Of a stretch of DNA of 64,000 nucleotides, positions 26,877 through 35,324 are shown piece after piece. The stretch is from an uncultured Veillonella sp. (GTDB lineage: Bacteria; Bacillota; Negativicutes; Veillonellales; Veillonellaceae). Each line of letters opens with the position of its first letter. Within the stretch, counting starts at the first letter, position 1. The notes below the pieces were generated by a model. It was given only the letters and a program-made list of their open reading frames with translations, did no database searches and was not told the origin of the DNA. The translations under genes were made by a program, and so were the position numbers. The stretch is taken from the NCBI GenBank assembly GCA_900544365.1, contig UQVF01000003.1, positions 21,662 to 85,661 on the forward strand. The letters are read 5' to 3'.

Positions 26877-26915
26877 CAAAAAATCCTACTATCGATAATG
26901 ATGGTAGGATTTTTA
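26877..26915. terminator. Terminator of the bio operon
   Basis: AAAAATCCTAC-ATC pairs with GAT-GTAGGATTTTT; it lies just beyond the bioF stop and has T-runs on both strands. Confidence 0.8.
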
Positions 26916-26939
26916 TATAGGAATTTAAAGGAAGCTTTG

Positions 26940-28100
26940 TTATAAGGTCTTTTGTATTGGTAGTGTTTGCAATACTTGGATGACCTTGTGTAATTCTGCT
27001 TCTGTGTGTGAAGCGGTTACGGTTAAGCGCAATCGTCCTGTGTTGATAGGCACGGTAGGTGGACGAATGGCACTCAGGATAATGCCTTCTTGTTCACATA
27101 GGTGACTGGCTTCTAATGTGTCTTCGTTGGATCCAATGATAATGGGGAAAATAGGTGTTTCATCGCTGCTAGGGATGCCTAAAGATTGCAATGCTTTGTG
27201 CATGTATTCTGTATTGCTCCGCAGGTTTTGATAGACCATTGGTTCCTGTGCCAATACTTCTAGGGCCCCAAGGCTAGCACCGATGTCAGCTGGAGATAAA
27301 GCGGTGGCAAAGATAAAGGGACGACTGTGATTGATAATGTAATCGATAACAGTGTTAGAACCGCAGACGTATCCACCGATAGACCCTAAGGCTTTACTCA
27401 TAGTGCCAGTGGTGATGATACGTGGGCTTTCACAGTGAAAGTGATGCGCTGTGCCACGGCCCTCACCAATGACGCCAGTAGCATGAGCATCATCTACGAT
27501 GAGAAGAGCATCGTAGAGCTCAGCTAGCTCTAGTAGTTCCGGTAAGGGGGCTATATCCCCATCCATGCTGAACACCCCATCTGTGATGATGAAACGCATA
27601 CCATAGTGCTTGGATTCAGCTAGTAATGGTTCAAGGGCTTGTACATCTTTGTGGGGATATACTTGCACCTTGGCGCCACTGAGACGACATCCATCGATAA
27701 GGCTTGCATGGTTGAGTTCATCACTGAAAATGATGTCCCCTTTATGTGCAAGCGCCGATATAGTTCCAAGATTAGCCATAAAACCGGCTGTAAAAGTGAG
27801 AGCTTTTTCACATTCTTTCCACTGTGCAAGTCGGGTTTCTAGTTCTTGAAATAAAGGAAAAGAACCAGAGGTAAGACGAGCGCCACCAGAGCCAGTACCA
27901 TATTGTTGAATAGCCTGTGAGGCACGCTCTTTCACGTGTGGATGGTGGGTTAAGCCGAGGTAGTTGTTCGATGCCATCATCAGATAAGTAGAATCTTCAT
28001 GGATAACGTGAGTAGCATCGATAGGGGTATACGTACGAGGAGAACGAAATTGTGATTCCTCTTGGCGTAGAGTTAAGGCTTTGGTATATCGACTAAACAT
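26940..28100 (-). CDS. bioF: 8-amino-7-oxononanoate synthase
   Basis: BioF condenses pimeloyl-CoA with alanine (PLP-dependent) to begin biotin ring assembly. The 386-residue protein has the alpha-oxoamine synthase signature: ASNNYLGLTHHPHV, GTGSGGARLTSGSFPLFQELE, DDAHATGVIGEGRGTAHHF and the PLP lysine in TGTMSKALGSIGGYV (near residue 235). Its start overlaps the end of bioW by eight bases, so the two are coupled. bioA, bioD and bioB are not in the window. Confidence 0.94.
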   Translation of the reverse strand: MFSRYTKALTLRQEESQFRSPRTYTPIDATHVIHEDSTYLMMASNNYLGLTHHPHVKERASQAIQQYGTGSGGARLTSGSFPLFQELETRLAQWKECEKALTFTAGFMANLGTISALAHKGDIIFSDELNHASLIDGCRLSGAKVQVYPHKDVQALEPLLAESKHYGMRFIITDGVFSMDGDIAPLPELLELAELYDALLIVDDAHATGVIGEGRGTAHHFHCESPRIITTGTMSKALGSIGGYVCGSNTVIDYIINHSRPFIFATALSPADIGASLGALEVLAQEPMVYQNLRSNTEYMHKALQSLGIPSSDETPIFPIIIGSNEDTLEASHLCEQEGIILSAIRPPTVPINTGRLRLTVTASHTEAELHKVIQVLQTLPIQKTL

Positions 28101-28848
28101 GGTGAATCCCTTTCGTTGTGACCCAAGTAGGGGTGGATGTAAAATACTGTAGTAATGTATCTAAAGGTGCCTCTTCGGTGATGAAGAAGGCACGACCACC
28201 AATGGGACTACCATAGACTTTCATAGGGCTTAATCGATGGTACGTCGTACCGTAGGACACATAGCCGGTTGTATAATCTGGATCGTCAGACCAACACAGT
28301 TCGCCTAGCACATAGGGGGATGCTAAGACTTTACTAGCCAAGATAAGAGCTTCTCTAGAATGGATAGAGGAACATCCGAAGTGCTGTAAATGTTGATGTA
28401 TATCAGCATCACTTTCTGCATCCATACGGGATACCCGTACTGTTTGGGGGTATATCTCGCCTGTGGTAGCATTGATGAGCCAAGCACCACTCACTGCTTC
28501 TGTGTTTTGGCTAAGTTTGGCAAAAGCATTTTGAGTTGCTCGTTCATGAATCTGTGCTTGTTGTAATAGTTGGGTAGCTACCCGGTGAGACTCCTCGATC
28601 GTTGCGGATTCTGTGGTAGCCACTGTGAGAGCCGGAACTTTCATGATAGAATCGTCAGGAATCTCATCAATTTGTAAGTTGATAAAGTCTGGACGGCCTT
28701 TGCTATGTTGTAATGCTCGCTGTAAAAACTCTTCTGAAACACGTGATAAGGACTCTAAGGAAACGAGACGTTCTGCCCCAGAAATATGAGAGCCTCCTTG
28801 TTCATGAGGGCCGCCCTTAGCGGCGCGCATACGAATACTGTAAACCAT
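28093..28848 (-). CDS. bioW: 6-carboxyhexanoate-CoA ligase (pimeloyl-CoA synthetase)
   Basis: BioW activates pimelate to pimeloyl-CoA using ATP and CoA, feeding bioF. The 251-residue protein starts YSIRMRAAKGGPHEQGGSHISGAERLV, the BioW hallmark with the glycine-rich and HISGAER segments, and ends with the GYVSYGTTYHRLSPMKVYGSPIGGRAFF segment typical of the family. It lies between the ECF S-component gene (6 bases upstream) and bioF (overlapping). Organisms with BioW use free pimelate, which makes uptake of a precursor by the neighbouring transporter plausible. Confidence 0.93.
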   Translation of the reverse strand: MVYSIRMRAAKGGPHEQGGSHISGAERLVSLESLSRVSEEFLQRALQHSKGRPDFINLQIDEIPDDSIMKVPALTVATTESATIEESHRVATQLLQQAQIHERATQNAFAKLSQNTEAVSGAWLINATTGEIYPQTVRVSRMDAESDADIHQHLQHFGCSSIHSREALILASKVLASPYVLGELCWSDDPDYTTGYVSYGTTYHRLSPMKVYGSPIGGRAFFITEEAPLDTLLQYFTSTPTWVTTKGIHHV

Positions 28849-28854
28849 GAGTAA

Positions 28855-29349
28855 TTAACCTTGTTTTACTTTCAACGTAGCAGCTAAACGTGGTAAACGT
28901 CGTAGGATGCTGTAGAAGATTGGACTTACAATGACTGTGAAAATCATGCCAGGGACAGCCATGACAAGCATAGGAATGATCATTTTGCCAAAGGACAAAC
29001 CAATGGTGATACGGGCGATGGCAGACGCAATAGGGCCAGAGATAAGAATGGACCACATGCGGTTTTTACCAATCCATAAGATAAGACCTACGATGAGGCG
29101 GAACTGCATGGCAATGGCAACATTTAGCAAGTTTTGTGTGCCCAACACAAGACCAATCAAACTAGAAAGACAACCGCAGATGATGTACTTACGGAACCCA
29201 AAGGCAGCGCAAATGGCTACGGCCAAGGGAGCAGATAATTGGAACTCTACACCGGGAATTAAGTTGGGAATTTTGATGCCTCCTAGAATTGTCATCATTG
29301 CTGTTAAGATGCCGATCTCTGCAATTGTGTGAATACTTACATTTCTCAT
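28855..29349 (-). CDS. ECF transporter S component in the bio operon
   Basis: This 164-residue membrane protein has five to six helices and the look of an energy-coupling-factor substrate-binding (S) subunit (IAEIGILTAMMTILGGIKIPNLIPGVEFQLSAPLAV near the N-terminus). It does not look like a typical BioY. Being first in an operon with bioW and bioF behind a BirA-type operator, it probably imports biotin or a precursor such as pimelate; that is inference. AAGGAGG precedes the ATG. The ECF A/A'/T module must be encoded elsewhere. Confidence 0.75.
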   Translation of the reverse strand: MRNVSIHTIAEIGILTAMMTILGGIKIPNLIPGVEFQLSAPLAVAICAAFGFRKYIICGCLSSLIGLVLGTQNLLNVAIAMQFRLIVGLILWIGKNRMWSILISGPIASAIARITIGLSFGKMIIPMLVMAVPGMIFTVIVSPIFYSILRRLPRLAATLKVKQG

Positions 29350-29364
29350 TTTGTGACCTCCTTA

Positions 29365-29398
29365 TTGTAAACTTTCAAAAACCTTACTTCGTTTACAT
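29365..29398 (-). promoter_or_regulatory. BirA-type biotin operator
   Basis: TTGTAAAC (29365-29372) and GTTTACAT (29391-29398) form an inverted repeat with an 18-base gap, the same half-site sequence and spacing as the classical BirA operator. It overlaps the bio promoter -10 and transcript start, as expected for repression by biotinoyl-AMP-bound BirA. Confidence 0.85.
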
Positions 29399-29425
29399 TA
29401 TAAAACGCAATTGCATTTAGTGCAA
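29397..29425 (-). promoter_or_regulatory. Promoter of the ECF-bioW-bioF operon
   Basis: On the minus strand TTGCAC, 17 bases, TATAAT, overlapping the BirA-type operator. Confidence 0.8.
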
Positions 29426-29467
29426 TATTCAATTGCAAATTTTATGGATTAGGGAGAGGTGCCTTAG

Positions 29468-29497
29468 TTGCTTAGGGTGGATTTTCTATAGTATAAT
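29468..29497 (+). promoter_or_regulatory. Candidate promoter of rnjA
   Basis: TTGCTT, 18 bases, TATAAT. It would give a long 5' leader of about 270 bases. Confidence 0.5.
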
Positions 29498-29776
29498 AAA
29501 GGTAATTATTTTGATCGGCTTATGAACCTTATGGGTTCCCAAATATTTCACAGTAGAAGTATGTATAGAGGGTATATGCTTTGCTGTGTAGAAGAATGTG
29601 ACATAGATAGTGAGAAAGGTTTCTCACAGTGTTTTACTGTATGAATACGAACAGAAATAGATACTTATTTGTGCTTACATGCCGATACATGCTCAACCAT
29701 CAGCGGATGGAATTAGATAGTCTTGGACTATGGTAGTATGTATAGACAGTACGACTATAGTCCCGTAGGAGGAAAT

Positions 29777-31696
29777 TTGAATACACAAGAAGAAAGAACA
29801 ACGGTAGCTGCACCAACAGGTGAAGCTACGCAACAACGACCACGCCCGACAACACGTACACGTCGTACGACAGGTCAAAATCGTCGCGCTACTGTGAAAG
29901 CGGATGGAGAACGTCCAAACCGTCCACGTCCACAAGGTGACAATGGCGAACGTCGTCAATCTAATCGTGGTCCACGTAGACCGCAACGGACAAATACACC
30001 TGTAGAAAAACATGAACAAACAACACGTCCACATGTGCGAAAAGATAAATTACAAATCATTCCATTAGGTGGTTTAGGTGAGATCGGCAAAAATATGACC
30101 ATCTTCCAATATGGCGATGATATAGTAGTATTAGATGCGGGTTTAGCATTCCCAGAAAATGATATGTTAGGGGTAGATATTGTAATCCCTGATATGAGTT
30201 ATTTAATTGAGCATAAAGATAAGGTACGTGCTGTTGTTATCACTCACGGTCACGAAGACCATATTGGGTCTTTGGCGTACTTATTAAAAGAAGTAAACGT
30301 ACCTGTATATGCTACGAACTTAGTATGTGGATTGATTGAAGGTAAATTAAAAGAACATCATGTAAAAGCTAAAAAATTACACGTTGTAAAAGCTGGTGAT
30401 GAATTTAAAATTGGTTGCTTCAAAGTAGGCTTTATTCAAACAAATCACTCCATTCCAGATGCGTGTGCTATCTTTTTAGAAACGCCAGTAGGTACCGTAG
30501 TACATACAGGGGACTTTAAAGTAGATCAAACGCCAGTAGATGGCAAATTGATGGATGTTCATAAATTTGCAGAGCTTGGTAACAAAGGGGTATTGGCGCT
30601 TATGTCCGACTCCACAAATGTAGAAAAACCAGGATTTACTCCATCTGAAAGCTCCGTAGGACCAGCTATCATGCGTGCTGTCGCAGAAGCGACCGGTCGT
30701 GTTATTCTAGCTACATTTGCATCTAATGTGTCTCGTTTACAACAAGCTATTGATGCAGCGGTAGCTACAAAACGCAAAGTAGTAGTGTTAGGTCGTTCCA
30801 TGGTAAATGTTACAGAAATTGCTCAAGAGCGTGGTTACTTAACTGTACCAGAAGGAACTATCATCGGTGATGATGAAATGAATCGCTATCGCGCTGATGA
30901 AATTATGATTTTAACAACAGGTTCTCAAGGGGAACCGATGGCGGGGCTATCTCGTATGTCTACGAACAATCATCGTACCGTAGAGATTACACCAAATGAT
31001 ACTGTTATTATCTCCGCCACACCAATTCCTGGTAATGAAGCGGCCGTAGGACGTACCATCGATAACTTATTGCGCCAAGGTGCTCATGTAGTCTATGGCA
31101 AGGATCGTGGCATTCATGTATCTGGTCATGGTAGTCAAGAAGATTTAAAAACTATGTTGAACTTAGTGCGACCTAAATTCTTTATTCCTGTGCATGGTGA
31201 ATATCGTATGTTGAAAAAGCATGGAGAACTCGCTGTGTCTATGGGAATTGTAAAACCTAGCAATGTCTTGGTAGGTGATAATGGACAGATTTTTGAGTTC
31301 ACTACTCGCACAGGTCGTCTAGCAGGTCGTGTGCCTGCTGGTAAAGTCTTTGTTGATGGCCTAGGTGTTGGTGATGTCGGTAATATTGTAATTCGTGACC
31401 GACAACAGTTGGCACAAGAAGGTATGGTAATTGTAGTTATGGCTATGGACCGTGCTTCGGGTACGATTGTAGCGGGTCCAGATATGTTGTCTAGAGGCTT
31501 TGTATATGTTCGTGATGCAGAAGAATTGCTGAGTGAAGCACAACGTCGTGTAGATGCAGCTGTGGAGAAATGTGAAATGGATCATATTAAAGATTGGACA
31601 ACGATTAAAACAGTGGTGCGTGACACATTAGGAAAATTCTTCTATGAAAAAACACGCCGTCGTCCAATGATTTTACCAATCATTCAAGACGTATAA
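29777..31696 (+). CDS. rnjA: Ribonuclease J (probable TTG start)
   Basis: RNase J is a metallo-beta-lactamase/beta-CASP nuclease acting as 5'-3' exonuclease and endonuclease in RNA decay and maturation. The catalytic core begins near residue 95 (IIPLGGLGEIGKNMTIF), with the metal motif HGHEDHIG, then VVHTGDFKVD, beta-CASP motifs and SGHGSQEDLK, followed by the C-terminal domain. The ~90-residue N-terminal extension is rich in Arg, Pro, Thr and Gln, probably disordered and RNA-binding. I place the start at the TTG at 29777 (639 residues) because AGGAGG lies just upstream; in-frame ATGs at 29723 and 29738 have no SD. rnjA is followed by yybS-gdpP-rplI-dnaB. Confidence 0.92.
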   Translation: MNTQEERTTVAAPTGEATQQRPRPTTRTRRTTGQNRRATVKADGERPNRPRPQGDNGERRQSNRGPRRPQRTNTPVEKHEQTTRPHVRKDKLQIIPLGGLGEIGKNMTIFQYGDDIVVLDAGLAFPENDMLGVDIVIPDMSYLIEHKDKVRAVVITHGHEDHIGSLAYLLKEVNVPVYATNLVCGLIEGKLKEHHVKAKKLHVVKAGDEFKIGCFKVGFIQTNHSIPDACAIFLETPVGTVVHTGDFKVDQTPVDGKLMDVHKFAELGNKGVLALMSDSTNVEKPGFTPSESSVGPAIMRAVAEATGRVILATFASNVSRLQQAIDAAVATKRKVVVLGRSMVNVTEIAQERGYLTVPEGTIIGDDEMNRYRADEIMILTTGSQGEPMAGLSRMSTNNHRTVEITPNDTVIISATPIPGNEAAVGRTIDNLLRQGAHVVYGKDRGIHVSGHGSQEDLKTMLNLVRPKFFIPVHGEYRMLKKHGELAVSMGIVKPSNVLVGDNGQIFEFTTRTGRLAGRVPAGKVFVDGLGVGDVGNIVIRDRQQLAQEGMVIVVMAMDRASGTIVAGPDMLSRGFVYVRDAEELLSEAQRRVDAAVEKCEMDHIKDWTTIKTVVRDTLGKFFYEKTRRRPMILPIIQDV

Positions 31697-31708
31697 AGAA
31701 TGTGATAT

Positions 31709-31739
31709 AATAGGCATATGACGACAGTCATATGTCTAT
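31709..31739 (+). terminator. Hairpin after rnjA
   Basis: AGGCATATGAC pairs with GTCATATGTCT around GACA; the T-run is weak, so termination may be partial and allow readthrough into the next genes. Confidence 0.55.
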
Positions 31740-31793
31740 TTATTGTATTGGACTATATCGAAACTTAGGGTAAGATATAGTAGGAGTTAGTAT

Positions 31794-32741
31794 ATGAATC
31801 AAACAAGTACAAAGTCCGTCGTAGAGTCTGGTATCTTAACGGCATTGATGATTGTCTTTGCCATGATAGGTCTCAGTGTACCTATGCTTGGATTTTTTGG
31901 ATCTATTTTTGTACCTATGACGATTGCTATCGTAGGTGTACGTCACGGCTTTCGTTGGAGTCTATTATCCGTTGTATCTGCAATGATTGCCATTGCCTTT
32001 TTGTTAGGTCCACTGACGGCCTTAGTTGAAGGTGGAGTTTTCGGTATTATTGGTATTTTGATTGGCTATGGATTACGTAAGTATTGGTCAATTTCTAAAT
32101 TATTAATGATTCCTGCAGTGGTATTGATGTTAGCAGTGGTAGTTCAGTTCTGGGCATCTGCACTGGTAATGCAGGTAAGTCCTGTAGAAATGTGGTCCTC
32201 TATGGAGGAACAAATTGTGGCATCAATGCAGGATATGTATGTTCAGCAAGGTCTTTCAGAAGAACAGGTTGTAACAGCCATGACAACGTTACAAGAGCAG
32301 ATTGAAATTATGAAAAAAGTTTTGATAGCTGGATTGTTTTGCTCTGGTGTGGCGATTTCTTATATTATCAATCGTCTCACTTATATTGTGCTCAGTCGTA
32401 TTGGTACCTACCAAATTCCTGAAATGCCTACCATCAAAGGTTGGCGTGTACCGGATTGGGCGTTGCATATTTTTTTATTAGGTGTTATTTCCTACTTCGT
32501 GAAACAATATATTCCAATCCTTGAATATGCAGGCTATAATTTGATGTATTTAGGTGGTATAATGCTATTTATACGAGGTATTTCTTGTGTTTGGCGTATT
32601 AGTAAAAGTTATAACCCACCGAAGATTATACCGTGGATTGTGTTAGGGGTGTTTATTATGATGGCCCAATCTGCGGCTATATTGGGAGCCTTGGATGTTT
32701 TTTTGCATATAGAGGAACGATGGGGAAAACGAAGTGAGTAA
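31794..32741 (+). CDS. DUF2232 (YybS-like) membrane protein
   Basis: This 315-residue protein has about eight membrane helices and the DUF2232/YybS profile (SVVESGILTALMIVFAMIGLSVP at the start). In Bacillus the yybS gene also precedes gdpP (yybT). It may be a transporter-like protein related to ECF S components, but its function is not established. It overlaps the nominal gdpP frame upstream of the gdpP start, with the true gdpP ATG 16 bases after the stop. Confidence 0.8.
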   Translation: MNQTSTKSVVESGILTALMIVFAMIGLSVPMLGFFGSIFVPMTIAIVGVRHGFRWSLLSVVSAMIAIAFLLGPLTALVEGGVFGIIGILIGYGLRKYWSISKLLMIPAVVLMLAVVVQFWASALVMQVSPVEMWSSMEEQIVASMQDMYVQQGLSEEQVVTAMTTLQEQIEIMKKVLIAGLFCSGVAISYIINRLTYIVLSRIGTYQIPEMPTIKGWRVPDWALHIFLLGVISYFVKQYIPILEYAGYNLMYLGGIMLFIRGISCVWRISKSYNPPKIIPWIVLGVFIMMAQSAAILGALDVFLHIEERWGKRSE

Positions 32742-32757
32742 ACCTAGAGGAGGTAGT

Positions 32758-34815
32758 ATGGATATACAAACTGAATACAGTTCTATTGAAATTACTGCTG
32801 CCGTTCTCATTCTTATCTTATTAGGCATTATTTTCTATTTAAATTGGCAACTAGCCATGTTAGCATGTATAGTGGTGGTGGCTGCGTATTTGTACGTAGG
32901 GCGCACTATTCGTCGAGGACGACATCTTAGAAAAGCTCAATTTGACTGTATGGCAAAAGGAATTACACAGGCCTCTACTTTTGCATTACAAAATTTGCCA
33001 GTAGGTATTGTCATCATTGATGAGCACAATGTTATCTGCTGGAGTAATAGCGTGTTTAGAGATTGGTTACCTAGTGATTCTGATAAGACAATAAAATTAA
33101 GTGGATTTATTCCTACGTTACGAATTGATAAATATTGGGGCAAATCGGGTTTTTTTCACGAGGAAATTGATGGCAAGTATTACCGAGTTCTTTATAAAAC
33201 TTTGGTAGCACCTAAGTCGAATTATTCTGATGTAAATAGCAATGAATTAGAATCTTATATGGCGTTTTATTTTGACGATATTACAGATATAGAAATAGAG
33301 AAATATAAAGCTATTTCTATGGTACCAGCGCTTGGATTTATTACGATGGATAATATCGAAGATTTGCGCTCTGGTTTGAGTGATATTGAATATACACAAC
33401 TGTGGTCTGATATGAACCGCTTGATTGTAACAGAAATTGATCAGCATGATGGATTTATTCGGAATGCCACAGAAGATATGTATACTTTCAGTATTAGTAA
33501 AGCGGCTATGTTGCAGATGATGGAATCGAAATTTAGCTTATTAGATAAAATTCGGGCCTTAACGACATCGAAACATATTCCTCCAACCATTAGTATGGGG
33601 ATTGCTTTAACAGAAGATACGGTGAAAGTGCAAGGAGAAAAGGCGAAAGCGGCTCTAGAAATCGCATTAGGACGTGGTGGAGACCAAGTTTGTGTATACC
33701 ATGGTGAAGAAGTAAAATTCTTCGGAGGTAAAACATCAGGAAATGAAAAGAACACCCGTGTTCGTGCGAGAGTCGTATCCCACGCATTGCATGAAATTAT
33801 GCTAGACTCTGATCGTGTTCTTGTCATGGGCCATGATCGAGAAGATTATGATAGCATTGGTGCCTCTGTAGGGGTAGCGGCCATGGCTAGAGCTCTTAAG
33901 AAGCCGGTTCACATTGCATTGAGCTCGCATCCTACGGCAGTCCGTAAACTAGTAGAAGTCTTAGTGGATCACCCGGATTTTCAAGGACTTATTATCGATG
34001 AAGAAGAAGCAACACAATTTGTAACGGATAATACGGTCGTGATTGTGACCGATGTGCATCGGTCTGAAATGGTGGCAGCTCCATCAGCTCTGAAAAAAGC
34101 AAATCGACGTGTTGTCATCGACCATCATAGACGGGGCTCAGATTTCATTGAATCGCCATTATTAACGTATTTAGAGCCTTCTACATCGTCGACGAGTGAG
34201 CTTGTAACAGAGTTAATTCAATATTTCCCTGAGCATGTTGCGATTAAACATATTGAGGCCAGTGGTCTATATGCAGGTATAGTAGTAGATACGAAAAACT
34301 TTGTGGTTCAAACCGGGGCACGTACCTTTGAGGCGGCATCGTTCTTACGTCGATCAGGGGCGGATGTATCCTTAGTGCGCCATTTATTCATGGATAGTTT
34401 TGAGGGAATGCGTATACGCTCCTCTATGCTAGCATCTGCAGAGGAAATTTCAAATATGGCTTTTACAGAGGCACCGCAAGATGCGAAGAATGCCACTGTT
34501 ATTGCGGCTCAAACAGGCGATAAATTGATCACCCTAGAGGGAATAGAGGCTAGCTTTGTATTCTATGTACTGCCAGATGGTGGTATTGGGGTCAGCGCTA
34601 GGTCGCAAGGTAAATTGAATGTACAATTAATTATGGAAGCTGTCGGTGGCGGAGGTCATCGCACTGTGGCGGGGGCTCAAATTTACAATATGTCTATGAA
34701 AGAGGCACGCCAATGGGTGATTCTTCGCAGAAAAGAGGCGCGCAATGGGGTGACTGATTTAGCCGTATCTCATATGACAGAATTACAAAGAGAATCTAAG
34801 GAGGAATTATCATGA
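32758..34815 (+). CDS. gdpP: Cyclic-di-AMP phosphodiesterase GdpP (DHH-DHHA1)
   Basis: GdpP degrades c-di-AMP to pApA, controlling potassium and wall homeostasis. The 685-residue protein has two N-terminal membrane helices (about 10-50), a PAS-like domain (about 70-160), a degenerate GGDEF domain (about 165-320) and the DHH-DHHA1 phosphodiesterase: MGHDREDYDSIG (near 358), VTDVH, VIDHHRRG (DHH) and the C-terminal GGGGHRTVAGAQ. The metal ligands look intact. AGAGGAGG precedes the ATG at 32758; the frame extends eight codons further without an SD. rplI starts inside its last codons. Confidence 0.94.
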   Translation: MDIQTEYSSIEITAAVLILILLGIIFYLNWQLAMLACIVVVAAYLYVGRTIRRGRHLRKAQFDCMAKGITQASTFALQNLPVGIVIIDEHNVICWSNSVFRDWLPSDSDKTIKLSGFIPTLRIDKYWGKSGFFHEEIDGKYYRVLYKTLVAPKSNYSDVNSNELESYMAFYFDDITDIEIEKYKAISMVPALGFITMDNIEDLRSGLSDIEYTQLWSDMNRLIVTEIDQHDGFIRNATEDMYTFSISKAAMLQMMESKFSLLDKIRALTTSKHIPPTISMGIALTEDTVKVQGEKAKAALEIALGRGGDQVCVYHGEEVKFFGGKTSGNEKNTRVRARVVSHALHEIMLDSDRVLVMGHDREDYDSIGASVGVAAMARALKKPVHIALSSHPTAVRKLVEVLVDHPDFQGLIIDEEEATQFVTDNTVVIVTDVHRSEMVAAPSALKKANRRVVIDHHRRGSDFIESPLLTYLEPSTSSTSELVTELIQYFPEHVAIKHIEASGLYAGIVVDTKNFVVQTGARTFEAASFLRRSGADVSLVRHLFMDSFEGMRIRSSMLASAEEISNMAFTEAPQDAKNATVIAAQTGDKLITLEGIEASFVFYVLPDGGIGVSARSQGKLNVQLIMEAVGGGGHRTVAGAQIYNMSMKEARQWVILRRKEARNGVTDLAVSHMTELQRESKEELS

Positions 34816-35258
34816 AAGTAATTTTATTAGAAGATGTTAAAAAAGTTGGTAAACGTGGAGAAATTATAGAAGTTTCTGAAGCCTATGGTCGCAATGTATT
34901 GATTAAAAAAGGCGTAGCTCTTGAAGGTACTCCACAAAATTTAAATAATGCAAAACAAAAATTGGGTGCTCAAGCTCATAAAAAACAAGTGGATTCTGAT
35001 GAAGCTACTGTATTAGCTAGCCAATTATCAAAAGTATCCGTTACGATCCCTGTAAAAATGGGTGATGGTGGACGTGTATTTGGTTCCGTAACAGGTAAAG
35101 ATATTTCTGATGCATTGCAAGCACAAGTAAAAGTTGATGTGGATAAAAAGAAAATTGACTTAAAAGAGCCAATCAAAACATTGGGTACTCATGAAGTGTT
35201 AATTCGGGTGCATCCAGAAATTACAGCTAAGATTACTGTGGAAGTAGTAGCAGGTTAA
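34812..35258 (+). CDS. rplI: 50S ribosomal protein L9
   Basis: L9 is an elongated 23S rRNA-binding protein that helps keep reading frame. The 148-residue protein begins MKVILLEDVKKVGKRGEIIEVSEAYGRNVLI, the family signature, and has the long central helix and the C-terminal rRNA-binding domain (VFGSVTGKDISDAL, HEVLIRVHPEITAKI). Its ATG overlaps the gdpP stop by four bases. A terminator follows before dnaB. Confidence 0.97.
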   Translation: MKVILLEDVKKVGKRGEIIEVSEAYGRNVLIKKGVALEGTPQNLNNAKQKLGAQAHKKQVDSDEATVLASQLSKVSVTIPVKMGDGGRVFGSVTGKDISDALQAQVKVDVDKKKIDLKEPIKTLGTHEVLIRVHPEITAKITVEVVAG

Positions 35259-35261
35259 TAG

Positions 35262-35288
35262 AAAGAGGGGCTAGGCCCCTCTTTTTTG
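35262..35288 (+). terminator. Terminator after rplI
   Basis: AAAGAGGGG-CTAGG-CCCCTCTTT followed by TTTTT. Confidence 0.85.
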
Positions 35289-35324
35289 TGTAAAGATATG
35301 TAGTTGTGAATAGGGAGAATATGT

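Larger units (their letters stand above)
29350..29776. other. Divergent region between the bio operon and rnjA
   Basis: This 427-bp gap holds the BirA-type operator and bio promoter on the left and the rnjA promoter plus a leader of about 270 bases on the right. The leader contains a perfect GTGAGAA/TTCTCAC hairpin near 29610-29630, GAACC/GGTTC near 29525, and GGACTAT/ATAGTCC just before the rnjA SD. Confidence 0.55.
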
